From Paraburkholderia caballeronis (GTDB lineage: Bacteria; Pseudomonadota; Gammaproteobacteria; Burkholderiales; Burkholderiaceae), in contig NZ_FNSR01000002.1 in NCBI RefSeq assembly GCF_900104845.1, positions 2,108,001-2,172,000 on the forward strand: a stretch of 64,000 nucleotides of DNA, in the 5' to 3' direction. The notes below the pieces were generated by a model that was not told where the DNA came from, did not search any database, and saw nothing but the letters and a program-made list of their open reading frames with translations. The translations under genes and the position numbers were made by a program. Of this stretch, positions 43,583-52,674 are shown in pieces (the first letter of the stretch is position 1; each line of letters starts with the position of its first letter).

Positions 43583-44545
43583 ATGCTGAGCCGTACTGCC
43601 GACCATCTCTTCTGGATGGCGCGCTACATCGAGCGCGCCGAAAACACCGCGCGGATGCTCGACGCGAACTACCAGTTGTCGCTGCTGCCGCAATCCGACG
43701 AATACGCGGAAGCCGGCTGGCGCGCGATGCTGTCGATCTCCGAGCTGAGCGGCAACTATGCGGACCGCCACGCGGGCATGAAGAGCCGCGACGTGATCGC
43801 GTTCATGTCGCGCGACCCGGACAACCTGTCGTCGATCGTCAGCTGCCTGCGCGCGGCGCGCGAAAACGCGCGCGCGGTGCGCTTCGAGATCACGACCGAA
43901 CTGTGGGAGTCGATCAACACGACGTGGCTCGACTGCCAGCGGCTGCTGAAGGAAGGCATCCTCGAACGCGACCCGCGCGAATTCTTCGAGTGGGTGAAGT
44001 TCCGTTCGCACCTGTCGCGCGGCGTCGAGTCCGGCACGATGGTGAAGGACGCGGCGTTCTACTTCATGCGGCTCGGCACGTTCATCGAGCGCGCGGACAA
44101 CACCGCGCGGATCCTCGACGTGAAGTTCGAGATGCGCGAGCAGAGCCGCGAGGCCGTCGCGCCGCAGTCGCTCGACTACTACCACTGGGCCGCGGTGCTG
44201 CGCTCGGTGTCGGGCTTCGAGGTGTACCGCAAGGTGTATCGCGACGTGATCACGCCGGAGCGCGTCGCCGGGCTGCTGATCCTGTACCGCGACTGGCCGC
44301 GCTCGCTCGCCGCGAGTCTGGAGGAGGTGCAGCAGATCATCGGGCGCGTGCGCATCGCCGGGTCCGGGCAGACCGAGCGGCTCGCGACGCAACTGTGGTC
44401 CGAACTGCGCGACGGCAGCATCCGCGACATCCTGCGCGGCGGCCTGCACGAGTACCTGACGAGCTTCCTCGCGCGCGTGAACGCGCTCGCGAGCAGCGTG
44501 AGCAGCGACTTCCTCGTGCCGCTCGTGGAGGAAAGCGCCGCCTGA
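43583..44545 (+). CDS. Alpha-E domain protein (DUF403)
   Basis: All-helical protein (320 aa), the constant partner of circularly permuted ATP-grasp proteins. The first helix, LSRTADHLFWMARYIERAEN, is the DUF403 signature, and later helices keep the pattern AAFYFMRLGTFIERADNTARI and YYHWAAVLRSVSGFEVY. Catalytic activity is not known. The same signature appears inside the large fused protein at 48392, so this gene and the previous one correspond to the two halves of that protein. Confidence 0.93.
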   Translation: MLSRTADHLFWMARYIERAENTARMLDANYQLSLLPQSDEYAEAGWRAMLSISELSGNYADRHAGMKSRDVIAFMSRDPDNLSSIVSCLRAARENARAVRFEITTELWESINTTWLDCQRLLKEGILERDPREFFEWVKFRSHLSRGVESGTMVKDAAFYFMRLGTFIERADNTARILDVKFEMREQSREAVAPQSLDYYHWAAVLRSVSGFEVYRKVYRDVITPERVAGLLILYRDWPRSLAASLEEVQQIIGRVRIAGSGQTERLATQLWSELRDGSIRDILRGGLHEYLTSFLARVNALASSVSSDFLVPLVEESAA

Positions 44546-44858
44546 GACGGCGTTCGCATCGCCGGCCGCGCGCGGGGTGTCGCGCGGCGGGGTCGCGGCG
44601 TCGGGCGGCGTGCGGCCGTGCGCGCGAACTTCGCGGGCACGGTGCATGCGGCCGACGGCGGGCGGTGCGGACGTCACGTGCATTTCAGAGGCTCCGGGCA
44701 TGATGGCGGGTCCGGAGCGCCGCCGCGGCATCTGCGGGTGAGGCCGCGGCGGTACGGGTCTGGATGCCGGCGCGCGTCGTCGCGGGCCGGCATCGTGAAA
44801 CAAGTGAAAACCAGCTATCCGGCGTGATTGCCTGTCTGCATCTAACGAGGAGTCCGGT
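44546..44858. other. 313-base gap within the ATP-grasp cluster
   Basis: No protein or RNA gene is supported; all frames are Arg/Ala-rich. The GC content is very high at the left and lower near the right end, where AACGAGGAG forms the ribosome site of the next gene. Its length leaves room for a separate promoter for 44859. Confidence 0.4.
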
Positions 44859-47800
44859 GTGTCCATCCGCGTCGCATTGAATCATGTCACGCATTACCGT
44901 TACGACCGCCTGGTCGGACTGTCCCCGCAGGTCGTCCGACTGCGGCCCGCCCCGCATTGCCGCACGCCGATCGTGTCGTACTCGATGCGCGTCGAGCCGG
45001 AGCAGCACTTCATCAACTGGCAGCAGGACGCGTTCGCGAACTACCAGGCGCGGCTCGTGTTCCCGGAGCCGACCCGCGAATTCAAGGTGACCATCGACCT
45101 GGTCGCCGAGATGGCGGTGTACAACCCGTTCGACTTTTTCCTGGAGCCGTCGGCCGAGCAGTTTCCGTTCGAGTACGCGCCGGAACTGGCGGCGGAACTG
45201 GCGCCGTATCTGGTGCGGCGCGAGCCGACGCCGCGTTTCGCGGCGTTCGTCGAGAGCATCGACCGCACGCCGCGCAAGACCATCGACTTCCTCGTCGAAC
45301 TGAACCAGCGGCTGCAGCACGAGATCCGCTACCTGATCCGGATGGAGCCGGGCGTGCAGACGCCGGAAGAGACGCTCGCAAACGCGTCCGGCTCGTGCCG
45401 CGACTCCGGCTGGCTGCTGGTCGAGGCGCTGCGCCAGCTTGGGCTCGCCGCGCGTTTCGTGTCGGGTTACCTGCTGCAACTGGCGCCGGACACCAAGGCG
45501 CTCGACGGCCCGAGCGGCACCGACGTCGATTTCACCGACCTGCACGCGTGGTGCGAGGTCTATCTGCCAGGCGCGGGCTGGATCGGCCTCGATCCGACGT
45601 CCGGGCTGCTGGCCGGCGAAGGGCACATCCCGCTCGCGTGCACGCCGGAGCCGGGCAGCGCCGCGCCGATCTCGGGCGCGGTCGACGAATGTGAGGTCGA
45701 GTTTTCCCACGAGATGTCGATCGAGCGCGTGCTGGAAACGCCGCGCGTGACGAAGCCGTACACCGACGACGCATGGGCGCGCGTGCACGAGATGGGCGTG
45801 CAGGTCGACGCGGATCTCGTCGCACAGGACGTGCGGCTCACGATGGGCGGCGAGCCGACGTTCGTGTCGGTGCGCGACCGCGACGCGGCCGAATGGAACA
45901 CCGACGCGCTCGGGCCGACCAAGCGCGGTTACGCGGTCGCGCTGATGGACCGGCTGCGCGCGAGGTACGGCGCGAACGGCTTCCTGCACATCGGCCAGGG
46001 CAAGTGGTATCCGGGCGAGCAGTTGCCGCGCTGGGCGCTGTCGCTGTACTGGCGCACGGACGGCCAGCCGTGCTGGCACGACCCGTCGCTGTTCGCGGAC
46101 GAGCGCGAGCCGGCCTACCACACGTCCGAGGACGCCGAGCGTTTTATCCAGCACCTCGCGGGCAAGCTGGCGCTCGACACGCGTTTCATCCGCCCCGGCT
46201 ACGAGGACACCTGGTATTACCTGTGGCGCGAACGCCGGCTGCCGGTGAACGTCGATCCGTTCGATTCGCGGCTGGACGACGAGATGGAGCGCATGCGGCT
46301 GCGCCGCGTGTTCGACGCGGGGCTGCCGTCGGTGACCGGCTACGTGCTGCCGCTCGCCCGCGCGAACGACGTGCCGATGCAGCCGCCGCGCTGGGTCAGC
46401 GGCCCGTGGTTCTTCCGCGACGAACGGATGTACCTGATGCCGGGCGATTCGCCGATGGGTTACCGGCTGCCGCTCGATTCGCTGCCGTGGGTGTCCGCGG
46501 CCGATTATCCGTGGCAATACGCGCACGATCCGTTCGCGCCGTCGCAGCCGCTGCGCAGCGCGGCCGAGATGCGGATGCAGTATCGCGGCGACGGCCAGCC
46601 GGACGCGAGCGGCGACCCGACCGCCGCGTATCGCGCGCCGGGTTGGGCCGGTGACGGCGAAGGCTTCGGCGCGCCGCACGCGGGTAGCGGCACGGGCACG
46701 GGCACGCCGGCCGCGGCCGATGGGCGGCTGCCCGCGCGCGGCGAATCCGCGTCGTGGATCACCCGCACCGCGATCTGCGTGGAGGCGCGCGACCCGGCGC
46801 GCGCGGCCGGCCCGACGGCCGAGGCCGACGCGTTCGGCAGCGGCCGGCGTCTGCTGCACGTGTTCATGCCGCCGCTCGCGAACCTCGACGACTATCTGGA
46901 CCTGCTCGCCGCCGTCGAGACGACCGCCGCCGACCTCGGCGTGAAGGTGATCGTCGAGGGCTATCCGCCGCCGCGCGACGCGCGGCTGAAGCTGCTCCAG
47001 GTGACGCCCGACCCGGGCGTGATCGAGGTGAACATCCACCCGGCGTCGAACTGGGACGAACTGGTCGATCACACCGAGTACCTGTACGAGGCCGCGCACG
47101 AGACTTATCTGTCCAGCGAGAAGTTCATGCTCGACGGCCGCCACGCCGGCACCGGCGGCGGCAACCACTTCGTGCTCGGCGGCGCGACGCCGCCCGACAG
47201 CCCGTTCCTGCGCCGGCCGGACCTGCTCGCGAGCCTCGTCGCGTACTGGCATAACCATCCGTCGCTGTCGTACCTGTTCTCGGGGCTCTTCATCGGGCCG
47301 ACGAGCCAGGCGCCGCGCGTCGACGAGGCGCGCAACGACCAGGTGTACGAACTGGAACTCGCGTTCCGCGAGCTTCAGCACCAGATCGACCTGCTCGGCG
47401 GGCGCGGCAGCGCGACGCTGCCGCCGTGGCTCGTCGACCGCACGCTGCGCAACATCCTGATCGACGTGACCGGCAACACGCACCGCGCCGAGTTCTGCAT
47501 CGACAAGCTGTACTCGCCGGACGGCCCGACCGGCCGCCTCGGCCTGCTGGAGCTGCGCGGCTTCGAAATGCCGCCGCACGCGCGGATGAGCCTCGTGCAG
47601 CAGTTGCTGCTGCGCGCGCTGGTCGCGCGTTTCTGGCGCACGCCGTACACGACGCGGCTCACGCGCTGGGGCACCGAACTGCACGACCGCTTCATGCTCA
47701 GCACGTTCGTGCGGATGGACTTCGACGACGTGCTCGCGGAACTGGCCGAGGCCGGCTTCGCGTTCGAGCCGCAGTGGTTCGCGCCGCACTTCGAGTTCCG

Positions 47801-48341
47801 CTTCCCGTTCGTCGGCGAATTGCAGACGAGCGGCATCGAGCTGACCGTGCGCAACGCGCTGGAGCCGTGGCACGTGATGGGCGAGGAAGGCTCGGTCGGC
47901 GGCACGGTGCGCTACGTCGATTCGTCGGTGGAGCGGCTGGAGGTGCGCGTGCTCGGGCTGAACGGCAACCGCCACGTGGTCACGGTGAACGGCGTGCCGC
48001 TGCCGCTGCAGCCGACCGGCCGGGTCAGCGAGCACGTGGCCGGGGTGCGGTTCCGTGCGTGGCGGCAGCCGTCGGCGCTGCATCCGACGATCGGCGTGCA
48101 CGCGCCGCTGACGATCGACGTCGTCGATACATGGAACGGGCGCTCGATCGGCGGATGCCAGTACCATGTCGCCCATCCGGGCGGGCGCAATTACCAGACG
48201 TTCCCGGTCAACGCGTACGAGGCCGAGAGCCGGCGGCGCGCGCGCTTCTTCACGATCGGGCATACTCCGGGTCCGCTCGTGCCGGCGCCGCGCGAGCGCA
48301 GCCTTGAGTTTCCGTTCACGCTGGACCTGCGCCACCGATGA
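44859..48341 (+). CDS. Transglutaminase-like protein fused to a DUF2126 putative amidoligase
   Basis: Large cytoplasmic protein (1160 aa). Residues about 1-80 are the bacterial transglutaminase N-domain (VALNHVTHYRYDRLVGLSPQ). Residues about 150-250 are the cysteine-peptidase-like core with a full triad: Cys180 in GSCRDSGW, His229 in LHAWCEV and Asp245 in LDPTSG. From about residue 300 to the end is DUF2126, described as a putative amidoligase, with LTMGGEPTFVSVRDRDAAEWN, GQGKWYPGEQLPRWALSLYW and GTGGGNHFVLGGATPPDSPFLRRPDLL. So one chain could both cut or transfer and ligate amide bonds. GTG start with GAGGAG six bases upstream. It has no signal peptide. Confidence 0.92.
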   Translation: MSIRVALNHVTHYRYDRLVGLSPQVVRLRPAPHCRTPIVSYSMRVEPEQHFINWQQDAFANYQARLVFPEPTREFKVTIDLVAEMAVYNPFDFFLEPSAEQFPFEYAPELAAELAPYLVRREPTPRFAAFVESIDRTPRKTIDFLVELNQRLQHEIRYLIRMEPGVQTPEETLANASGSCRDSGWLLVEALRQLGLAARFVSGYLLQLAPDTKALDGPSGTDVDFTDLHAWCEVYLPGAGWIGLDPTSGLLAGEGHIPLACTPEPGSAAPISGAVDECEVEFSHEMSIERVLETPRVTKPYTDDAWARVHEMGVQVDADLVAQDVRLTMGGEPTFVSVRDRDAAEWNTDALGPTKRGYAVALMDRLRARYGANGFLHIGQGKWYPGEQLPRWALSLYWRTDGQPCWHDPSLFADEREPAYHTSEDAERFIQHLAGKLALDTRFIRPGYEDTWYYLWRERRLPVNVDPFDSRLDDEMERMRLRRVFDAGLPSVTGYVLPLARANDVPMQPPRWVSGPWFFRDERMYLMPGDSPMGYRLPLDSLPWVSAADYPWQYAHDPFAPSQPLRSAAEMRMQYRGDGQPDASGDPTAAYRAPGWAGDGEGFGAPHAGSGTGTGTPAAADGRLPARGESASWITRTAICVEARDPARAAGPTAEADAFGSGRRLLHVFMPPLANLDDYLDLLAAVETTAADLGVKVIVEGYPPPRDARLKLLQVTPDPGVIEVNIHPASNWDELVDHTEYLYEAAHETYLSSEKFMLDGRHAGTGGGNHFVLGGATPPDSPFLRRPDLLASLVAYWHNHPSLSYLFSGLFIGPTSQAPRVDEARNDQVYELELAFRELQHQIDLLGGRGSATLPPWLVDRTLRNILIDVTGNTHRAEFCIDKLYSPDGPTGRLGLLELRGFEMPPHARMSLVQQLLLRALVARFWRTPYTTRLTRWGTELHDRFMLSTFVRMDFDDVLAELAEAGFAFEPQWFAPHFEFRFPFVGELQTSGIELTVRNALEPWHVMGEEGSVGGTVRYVDSSVERLEVRVLGLNGNRHVVTVNGVPLPLQPTGRVSEHVAGVRFRAWRQPSALHPTIGVHAPLTIDVVDTWNGRSIGGCQYHVAHPGGRNYQTFPVNAYEAESRRRARFFTIGHTPGPLVPAPRERSLEFPFTLDLRHR

Positions 48342-48343
48342 CC

Positions 48344-48376
48344 GGCTGCCGTTAACCCGTCGGCAGCCCCTTTTTT
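48344..48376 (+). terminator. Intrinsic terminator between the two ATP-grasp modules
   Basis: GGCTGCCG (48344-48351) pairs perfectly with CGGCAGCC (48361-48368) across nine bases, then CC and six T. It starts three bases after the previous stop and ends 15 bases before the next start, so it either insulates the two modules or attenuates read-through. Confidence 0.75.
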
Positions 48377-48391
48377 GAACACGATACGATC

Positions 48392-50980
48392 TTGAATCTC
48401 CAGTCCACCCTGCCGTTCGACATCCCCGCGCTGCATGCGCACGTGCCGCCGCGTCTGCCGGTGCCGGAAGGGCACTGGGACGAGATGCGCGACGCGTCGG
48501 GGCTGCCGCGCGAGTCGTGGCGGAGATTCTTCGATCTGCTCGGCGACGAAGGGATCGCGGGGCTCGACGTGGGCCTCGCGTCGGTCGCGCAGCAGGTGCG
48601 CGACAACGACATCAGCTACAACGTGTACGCGGACAACGGGCTGCCGCGCGCGTGGGCGCTCGACCTGCTGCCGTTCCTGATCGACGAGAGCGAGTGGGCG
48701 GAGATCGCGCACGGCGTCGCGCAGCGCGCGCGTCTGCTGAACGCGATCGTCGCGGACATCTACGGCCCGCAGACGCTGTTGCAGCGCGGGCTGCTGCCGC
48801 CCGCGCTGGTGTTCGGGCATCCGGGCTACCTGCGGGCGGTGAAGGGGTATCTGCCGTTCAACGGGCAGTTCCTGCAGATCGTCGCGATCGACCTCGCGCG
48901 CGCGCCCGGCGGCGAATGGACGGTGATCTCGCACCGCACCGAGGCGCCGTCCGGCCTCGGTTACGCGCTGGAGAACCGGCTGATCGTCGCGAGCCTGTTC
49001 GCGGAGCCGTTCCGCGAGATGTGCGTGTCGCGGCTCGCGCCGTCGTATTCGCAGCTGATCGCGACGCTCGCGGAAAGCGCGCGCCTGACGATGCGCGGCG
49101 GCGACAGCACCGACGGCGACCGGCGCGACTCGCCGCACATCGCGCTGCTCACGCCGGGGCCGTACAGCGAAACCTATTTCGAGCACGTGTTCCTCGCGCG
49201 CTACCTCGGCCTCACGCTGGTCGAGGGCAAGGACCTGACGGTGCGCGGCGACAAGCTGTACCTGAAGACGCTCGCCGGGCTCGAACGCGTGCACGCGGTG
49301 CTGCGCCGGCTCGACGACGCGTTCTGCGACCCGGTCGAACTGCGGCCCGATTCGACGATCGGCGTGCCGGGGCTGTTGCAGGTGATGCGCGCGGGCAACG
49401 TGATGGTCGCGAACGTGCCGGGCGCGGCGCTCGCGGAAACGCCCGCGCTGCACGGCTTCCTGCCGGCGATCTCGCAGTCGCTGCTCGGCGAGCCGCTCGC
49501 GCTGCCGACCGTGTCGACGTGGTGGTGCGGCGAGAAGGTCGCGCGCGACGAGGCGTTCGCGCAGCTCGACAGCGCGTACCTCCAGCCGACGTGGCCCGGT
49601 GTGCAGGGCAGCGTCGCGCCGGGGCTCGAAGTCGGCGAGCAGCGGCTCGAAAGCTGGCGCGAGCGCATCGAGCGGTCGCCGGACAGCTTCACGATCCAGG
49701 CGCCGCTGCCGTATTCGTGCGCGCCGCGCTACGACGGCGGCACGATCGGCGCGCGGCCGTCGGCGCTGCGCGTGTACGCGTTCGCCGGCCCCGACGGCAG
49801 CTGGAGCGTGATGCCCGGCGGCTTCACGCGGCTGGCGGCCGAGCGCCGCTCGACCGTGTCGATGCAGCTGGGCGGCAGCAGCGTCGACACGTGGGTGCTG
49901 TCGAGCCAGCCGGTGCCGTCGTTTTCGCTGCTGCCGTCGCCGATGAAGCCCGGCGACCTCGCGAAGCGCCGTCGCACGGTGGTGTCGAGCCGCGCGGCGG
50001 AGAACCTGTTCTGGGCGGGCCGCTACGGCGAGCGCGCGGAGAACAACGTGCGGCTGTGCCGGCTGATCCTCGGCTCGCTCGACGGTGGCGACGCGGACGG
50101 GATGTTCGACACGCTCGTCGAACTGGCCGCGCACAGCGGGCTGATCGCGCCGGCCGACAAGGTCGCGCGCAGTTCCGCGAAGGATTTCGAGGCCGCGCTG
50201 CTCGCCGGGCTGGGCGGCGCGACCGACGCGGGCGCCACCAGCATCGGCCAGAACCTCGCGAGCCAGGCGTACGCGTGCGGCGAGATTCGCGGCCGGCTCT
50301 CGACCGACCACTGGCGCACGGTGCTCGCCGCGCGCAACGACTTCCGCGACGCGCTCGACTGGATCGCTCGCGTCGGCAAGGGCGGCCGCTACGACCGCGT
50401 CGCGCTGATCGACGTGCTGGAGGCGCTGTCCACGCAGTTGTCCGCGATCAGCGGCGCGCAGGGCGACCGGATGGTCCGCGACGAGGCGTGGCGGCTGCTG
50501 TTCATCGGCCGCCACATCGAGCGCGTGTCCACCATGTCGATGTATCTCGGCGTCGTGATCGGCGAAGGGCGGCTCGCGAGCCCGGCCGCGTTCGAACTGC
50601 TGCTGCAACTGTTCGACAGCATCCTCACGTACCGGTCGCTGTATCCGGGCCGCCTCGAAGCGCCCGCGCTGCTCGACCTGCTGGTCGTCGATCCGGCGAA
50701 TCCGCGCGGGCTGTACGGCGTGTTCGACCGGCTGCGCAAGAAGCTCGGCGAAATACCGGCCGCGGCCGGCGTGCGCCGCGCGCCGCTGTCGGACCTGATG
50801 CCGGCCATCGACACGCTGCCGGACCTCGAACGGCTGTGCACGACCGATGCGGCCGGCGGTTATCCGGTGCTCGTGGAGGTCTGCGACCAGTTGGGCGCGT
50901 GCGTGGCAGCGGTGTCGAACGAGATCAGCGTGCGCCACTTCAGCCACGCGAATCCGTACGGCGCGGGAGGTGCGCAATGA
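48392..50980 (+). CDS. Fused circularly permuted ATP-grasp and alpha-E protein
   Basis: Cytoplasmic protein (862 aa) with the ATP-grasp half at about 1-500 (NDISYNVYADNGLPRAWALD, LLNAIVADIYGPQTLL, VISHRTEAPSGLGYALENR, LVEGKDLTVRGDKLYL, QLGGSSVDTWVL) and the alpha-E half from about 530 (SSRAAENLFWAGRYGERAEN). It is the single-chain counterpart of the separate genes at 42044 and 43583 and a diverged paralogue. The start must be the TTG at 48392: a stop lies 13 codons upstream in frame and no ATG or GTG occurs between. No clear ribosome site is seen, so translation may be weak. It overlaps the next gene by ATGA. Confidence 0.92.
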   Translation: MNLQSTLPFDIPALHAHVPPRLPVPEGHWDEMRDASGLPRESWRRFFDLLGDEGIAGLDVGLASVAQQVRDNDISYNVYADNGLPRAWALDLLPFLIDESEWAEIAHGVAQRARLLNAIVADIYGPQTLLQRGLLPPALVFGHPGYLRAVKGYLPFNGQFLQIVAIDLARAPGGEWTVISHRTEAPSGLGYALENRLIVASLFAEPFREMCVSRLAPSYSQLIATLAESARLTMRGGDSTDGDRRDSPHIALLTPGPYSETYFEHVFLARYLGLTLVEGKDLTVRGDKLYLKTLAGLERVHAVLRRLDDAFCDPVELRPDSTIGVPGLLQVMRAGNVMVANVPGAALAETPALHGFLPAISQSLLGEPLALPTVSTWWCGEKVARDEAFAQLDSAYLQPTWPGVQGSVAPGLEVGEQRLESWRERIERSPDSFTIQAPLPYSCAPRYDGGTIGARPSALRVYAFAGPDGSWSVMPGGFTRLAAERRSTVSMQLGGSSVDTWVLSSQPVPSFSLLPSPMKPGDLAKRRRTVVSSRAAENLFWAGRYGERAENNVRLCRLILGSLDGGDADGMFDTLVELAAHSGLIAPADKVARSSAKDFEAALLAGLGGATDAGATSIGQNLASQAYACGEIRGRLSTDHWRTVLAARNDFRDALDWIARVGKGGRYDRVALIDVLEALSTQLSAISGAQGDRMVRDEAWRLLFIGRHIERVSTMSMYLGVVIGEGRLASPAAFELLLQLFDSILTYRSLYPGRLEAPALLDLLVVDPANPRGLYGVFDRLRKKLGEIPAAAGVRRAPLSDLMPAIDTLPDLERLCTTDAAGGYPVLVEVCDQLGACVAAVSNEISVRHFSHANPYGAGGAQ

Positions 50981-51888
50981 GCGCCGGCGCGACGACCACG
51001 AACGACGCATCCGTGATGCTGGCGGTGTCGCACAGCACCACCTACCGGTATTCGACGCAGGTCGAGACCGCGCAGCATCTCGCGACGATCCGGCCGATCG
51101 AGTGCCCGTGGCAGCACGTGGTGAAGCACACCGAGCACATCGATCCCGCGCCGTCGTACCTGAAGAGCCGGCTCGACGCGTTCGGCAACGACGTGCTGTA
51201 TTTCTCGCTCGACACGCCGCACGACACGTTGCAGATGACGAGCGAGACGACCGTCGAACTGTCGCCGCGCTGGTCGTCGCTCGATCCGCACACGACGCCC
51301 GCATGGGAAAAAGTCGCGGACGCCTTGCGTTTTCGCGCGGGCGGCGGTTTCCGGCCGGAGTCCGAGTTCTGTTATGCGTCGCCGTACATCGTGCCGTCCG
51401 CCGCGTTGCGTGCGTATGCACTGCCGAGCTTCGCGCCGGGCAAGGCGCTCGTCGACGGCGCGATCGACCTGATGCACCGGATCCACGCGGACTTCGAATA
51501 CAAGCCGGCGACGACCGCGTTCGATACGCCGGCCGCGCGCGCGTTCGAGATGAAGAGCGGCGTGTGCCAGGACTTTTCGCAGGTGATGATCGGCTGCCTG
51601 CGCTCGCTCGGCCTGCCGGCCCGCTACGTGAGCGGTTATCTGCGCAACGACCCGCCGCCGGGGCAGCCGAAGCTGATCGGCGCGGACGCGTCGCACGCGT
51701 GGGTGTCGGTGCATTGCCCGGTCAGCGGCTGGATCGACCTCGATCCGACCAACGACGTGCTCGCCGATCTCGATCACATCACGCTCGCGACCGGGCGCGA
51801 CTATAGCGACGTGTCGCTGCTGCGCGGGATGATCCTCGGCGGCGGCGCGCATCAGGTCGAAGTGGGCGTCAGCGTGACCGCGGTTTGA
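50977..51888 (+). CDS. Transglutaminase family protein
   Basis: Cytoplasmic transglutaminase-like cysteine enzyme (303 aa). The N-domain begins AVSHSTTYRYSTQVETAQHL, and the triad is Cys197 in SGVCQDFSQ, His240 in DASHAWVSV and Asp256 in IDLDPTND. It resembles the N-terminal part of the large protein at 44859 but lacks the amidoligase domain. GGGAGG precedes the ATG, which overlaps the previous stop, so the two are translationally coupled. In this family the activity may be peptidase or amide transfer rather than protein crosslinking. Confidence 0.94.
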   Translation: MSAGATTTNDASVMLAVSHSTTYRYSTQVETAQHLATIRPIECPWQHVVKHTEHIDPAPSYLKSRLDAFGNDVLYFSLDTPHDTLQMTSETTVELSPRWSSLDPHTTPAWEKVADALRFRAGGGFRPESEFCYASPYIVPSAALRAYALPSFAPGKALVDGAIDLMHRIHADFEYKPATTAFDTPAARAFEMKSGVCQDFSQVMIGCLRSLGLPARYVSGYLRNDPPPGQPKLIGADASHAWVSVHCPVSGWIDLDPTNDVLADLDHITLATGRDYSDVSLLRGMILGGGAHQVEVGVSVTAV

Positions 51889-51934
51889 CGCGCGCGGAGC
51901 GGGGCATACCCCGGGGCAGGCTCCCGGGCGCGTC
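51887..51934 (+). terminator. Long GC-rich hairpin after the transglutaminase gene
   Basis: GACGCGC at the stop codon pairs with GCGCGTC at 51928-51934, and GGAGC with GCTCC inside it, with further GGGG-CCCC pairing in the loop. There is only a weak T-run (TCGTTCGT). It separates the ATP-grasp cluster from the sigma-factor operon. Confidence 0.4.
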
Positions 51935-51980
51935 TCGTTCGTAAGTGAAATGTAGGGTGGCGAGCGGTTTATTGCGCCAT

Positions 51981-51994
51981 CGTAATCTGTTACG
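51981..51994. promoter_or_regulatory. Dyad upstream of the sigma-factor operon
   Basis: CGTAA-TCTG-TTACG is a perfect short palindrome about 50 bases before the sigma-factor start, where a promoter should lie. GTAA-like sequence is common in -35 boxes read by ECF-type sigma factors, so autoregulation is possible but unproven. Confidence 0.35.
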
Positions 51995-52044
51995 CTGCAC
52001 GGCGCAGTGAGCGCAGTGCTCGATAATCAGACGAACAACAATAA

Positions 52045-52674
52045 ATGGACTACGGGGCTAATCTCGCCATTCGGCAACTGATTGCCGATCGCGTGCATTT
52101 TCGCGACTTCTTTCTCGCGTTGCGCAAGGACGTGTTTCGCGTGGCGCGCCGGCGTTTTCCGTGGGTGCGCGACGCGGACGTCGAAGAGTGCCTGCACGAA
52201 GCGGTGCTGTACGTGCTCGAAGGGCGCGGCGACTTCGACGTGCCGCCCGAGGTGCTCCACGACCGCACGCGGCTCGCGGCCCAACTGGGCGCTTACATCC
52301 GCAGCGCCGCCACTTACCGTTTGATCGATCGCCTGACCCGCCTCGGCCACGAGACGCGCGTGACGGTTCGCATCGACGACGACGAACACCCGACCGACCT
52401 GCTCGATGCGCTGCTTGCGCAGGCCGGCCATGTGCCGCCGTCGGTCGAAGGGGATATCGAGCGCAGGGAGCGGCTGCGGATTCTCGGCGACTGTTTGCTC
52501 CGCTTGACCGCGCTCGCGCGGCAGACGATCGAACTGGCGCTGCTCGGCCATAGCGACGTCGATATCCAGGTGGCGACCGGCGCGGGCTCGGCGGTCGCGG
52601 TGCGGCGGCGTATTTCCGAAACGAAAAACGTGCTCGCGCGCTGCGCGCAGTCGTCGCTGCGGAGCGCGGCATGA
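52045..52674 (+). CDS. RNA polymerase sigma factor, ECF-like
   Basis: Sigma-70 family protein (209 aa). Residues about 20-100 fit region 2 (FRDFFLALRKDVFRVARRRFP, ADVEECLHEAVLYVLEGRG, then GAYIRSAATYRLIDRLTR), and the C-terminal third fits region 4 with a helix-turn-helix (LTALARQTIELALLGHSDVD, IQVATGAGSAVAVRRRISETK). It is a diverged ECF-type factor. It starts an operon of five genes in which each stop overlaps the next start by four bases, and the next gene encodes a membrane anti-sigma factor, which supports the assignment. Confidence 0.85.
   Translation: MDYGANLAIRQLIADRVHFRDFFLALRKDVFRVARRRFPWVRDADVEECLHEAVLYVLEGRGDFDVPPEVLHDRTRLAAQLGAYIRSAATYRLIDRLTRLGHETRVTVRIDDDEHPTDLLDALLAQAGHVPPSVEGDIERRERLRILGDCLLRLTALARQTIELALLGHSDVDIQVATGAGSAVAVRRRISETKNVLARCAQSSLRSAA

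Noticed and set aside
44685..48335. A 1216-codon minus-strand frame opposite the large transglutaminase gene
   Set aside because: It is the antisense of a recognised protein with an intact triad and domain order; the composition is Arg/His/Gln-rich as is usual for antisense frames in GC-rich DNA.
48191..51421. A 1076-codon minus-strand frame
   Set aside because: Antisense to the fused ATP-grasp/alpha-E gene; no family signature.
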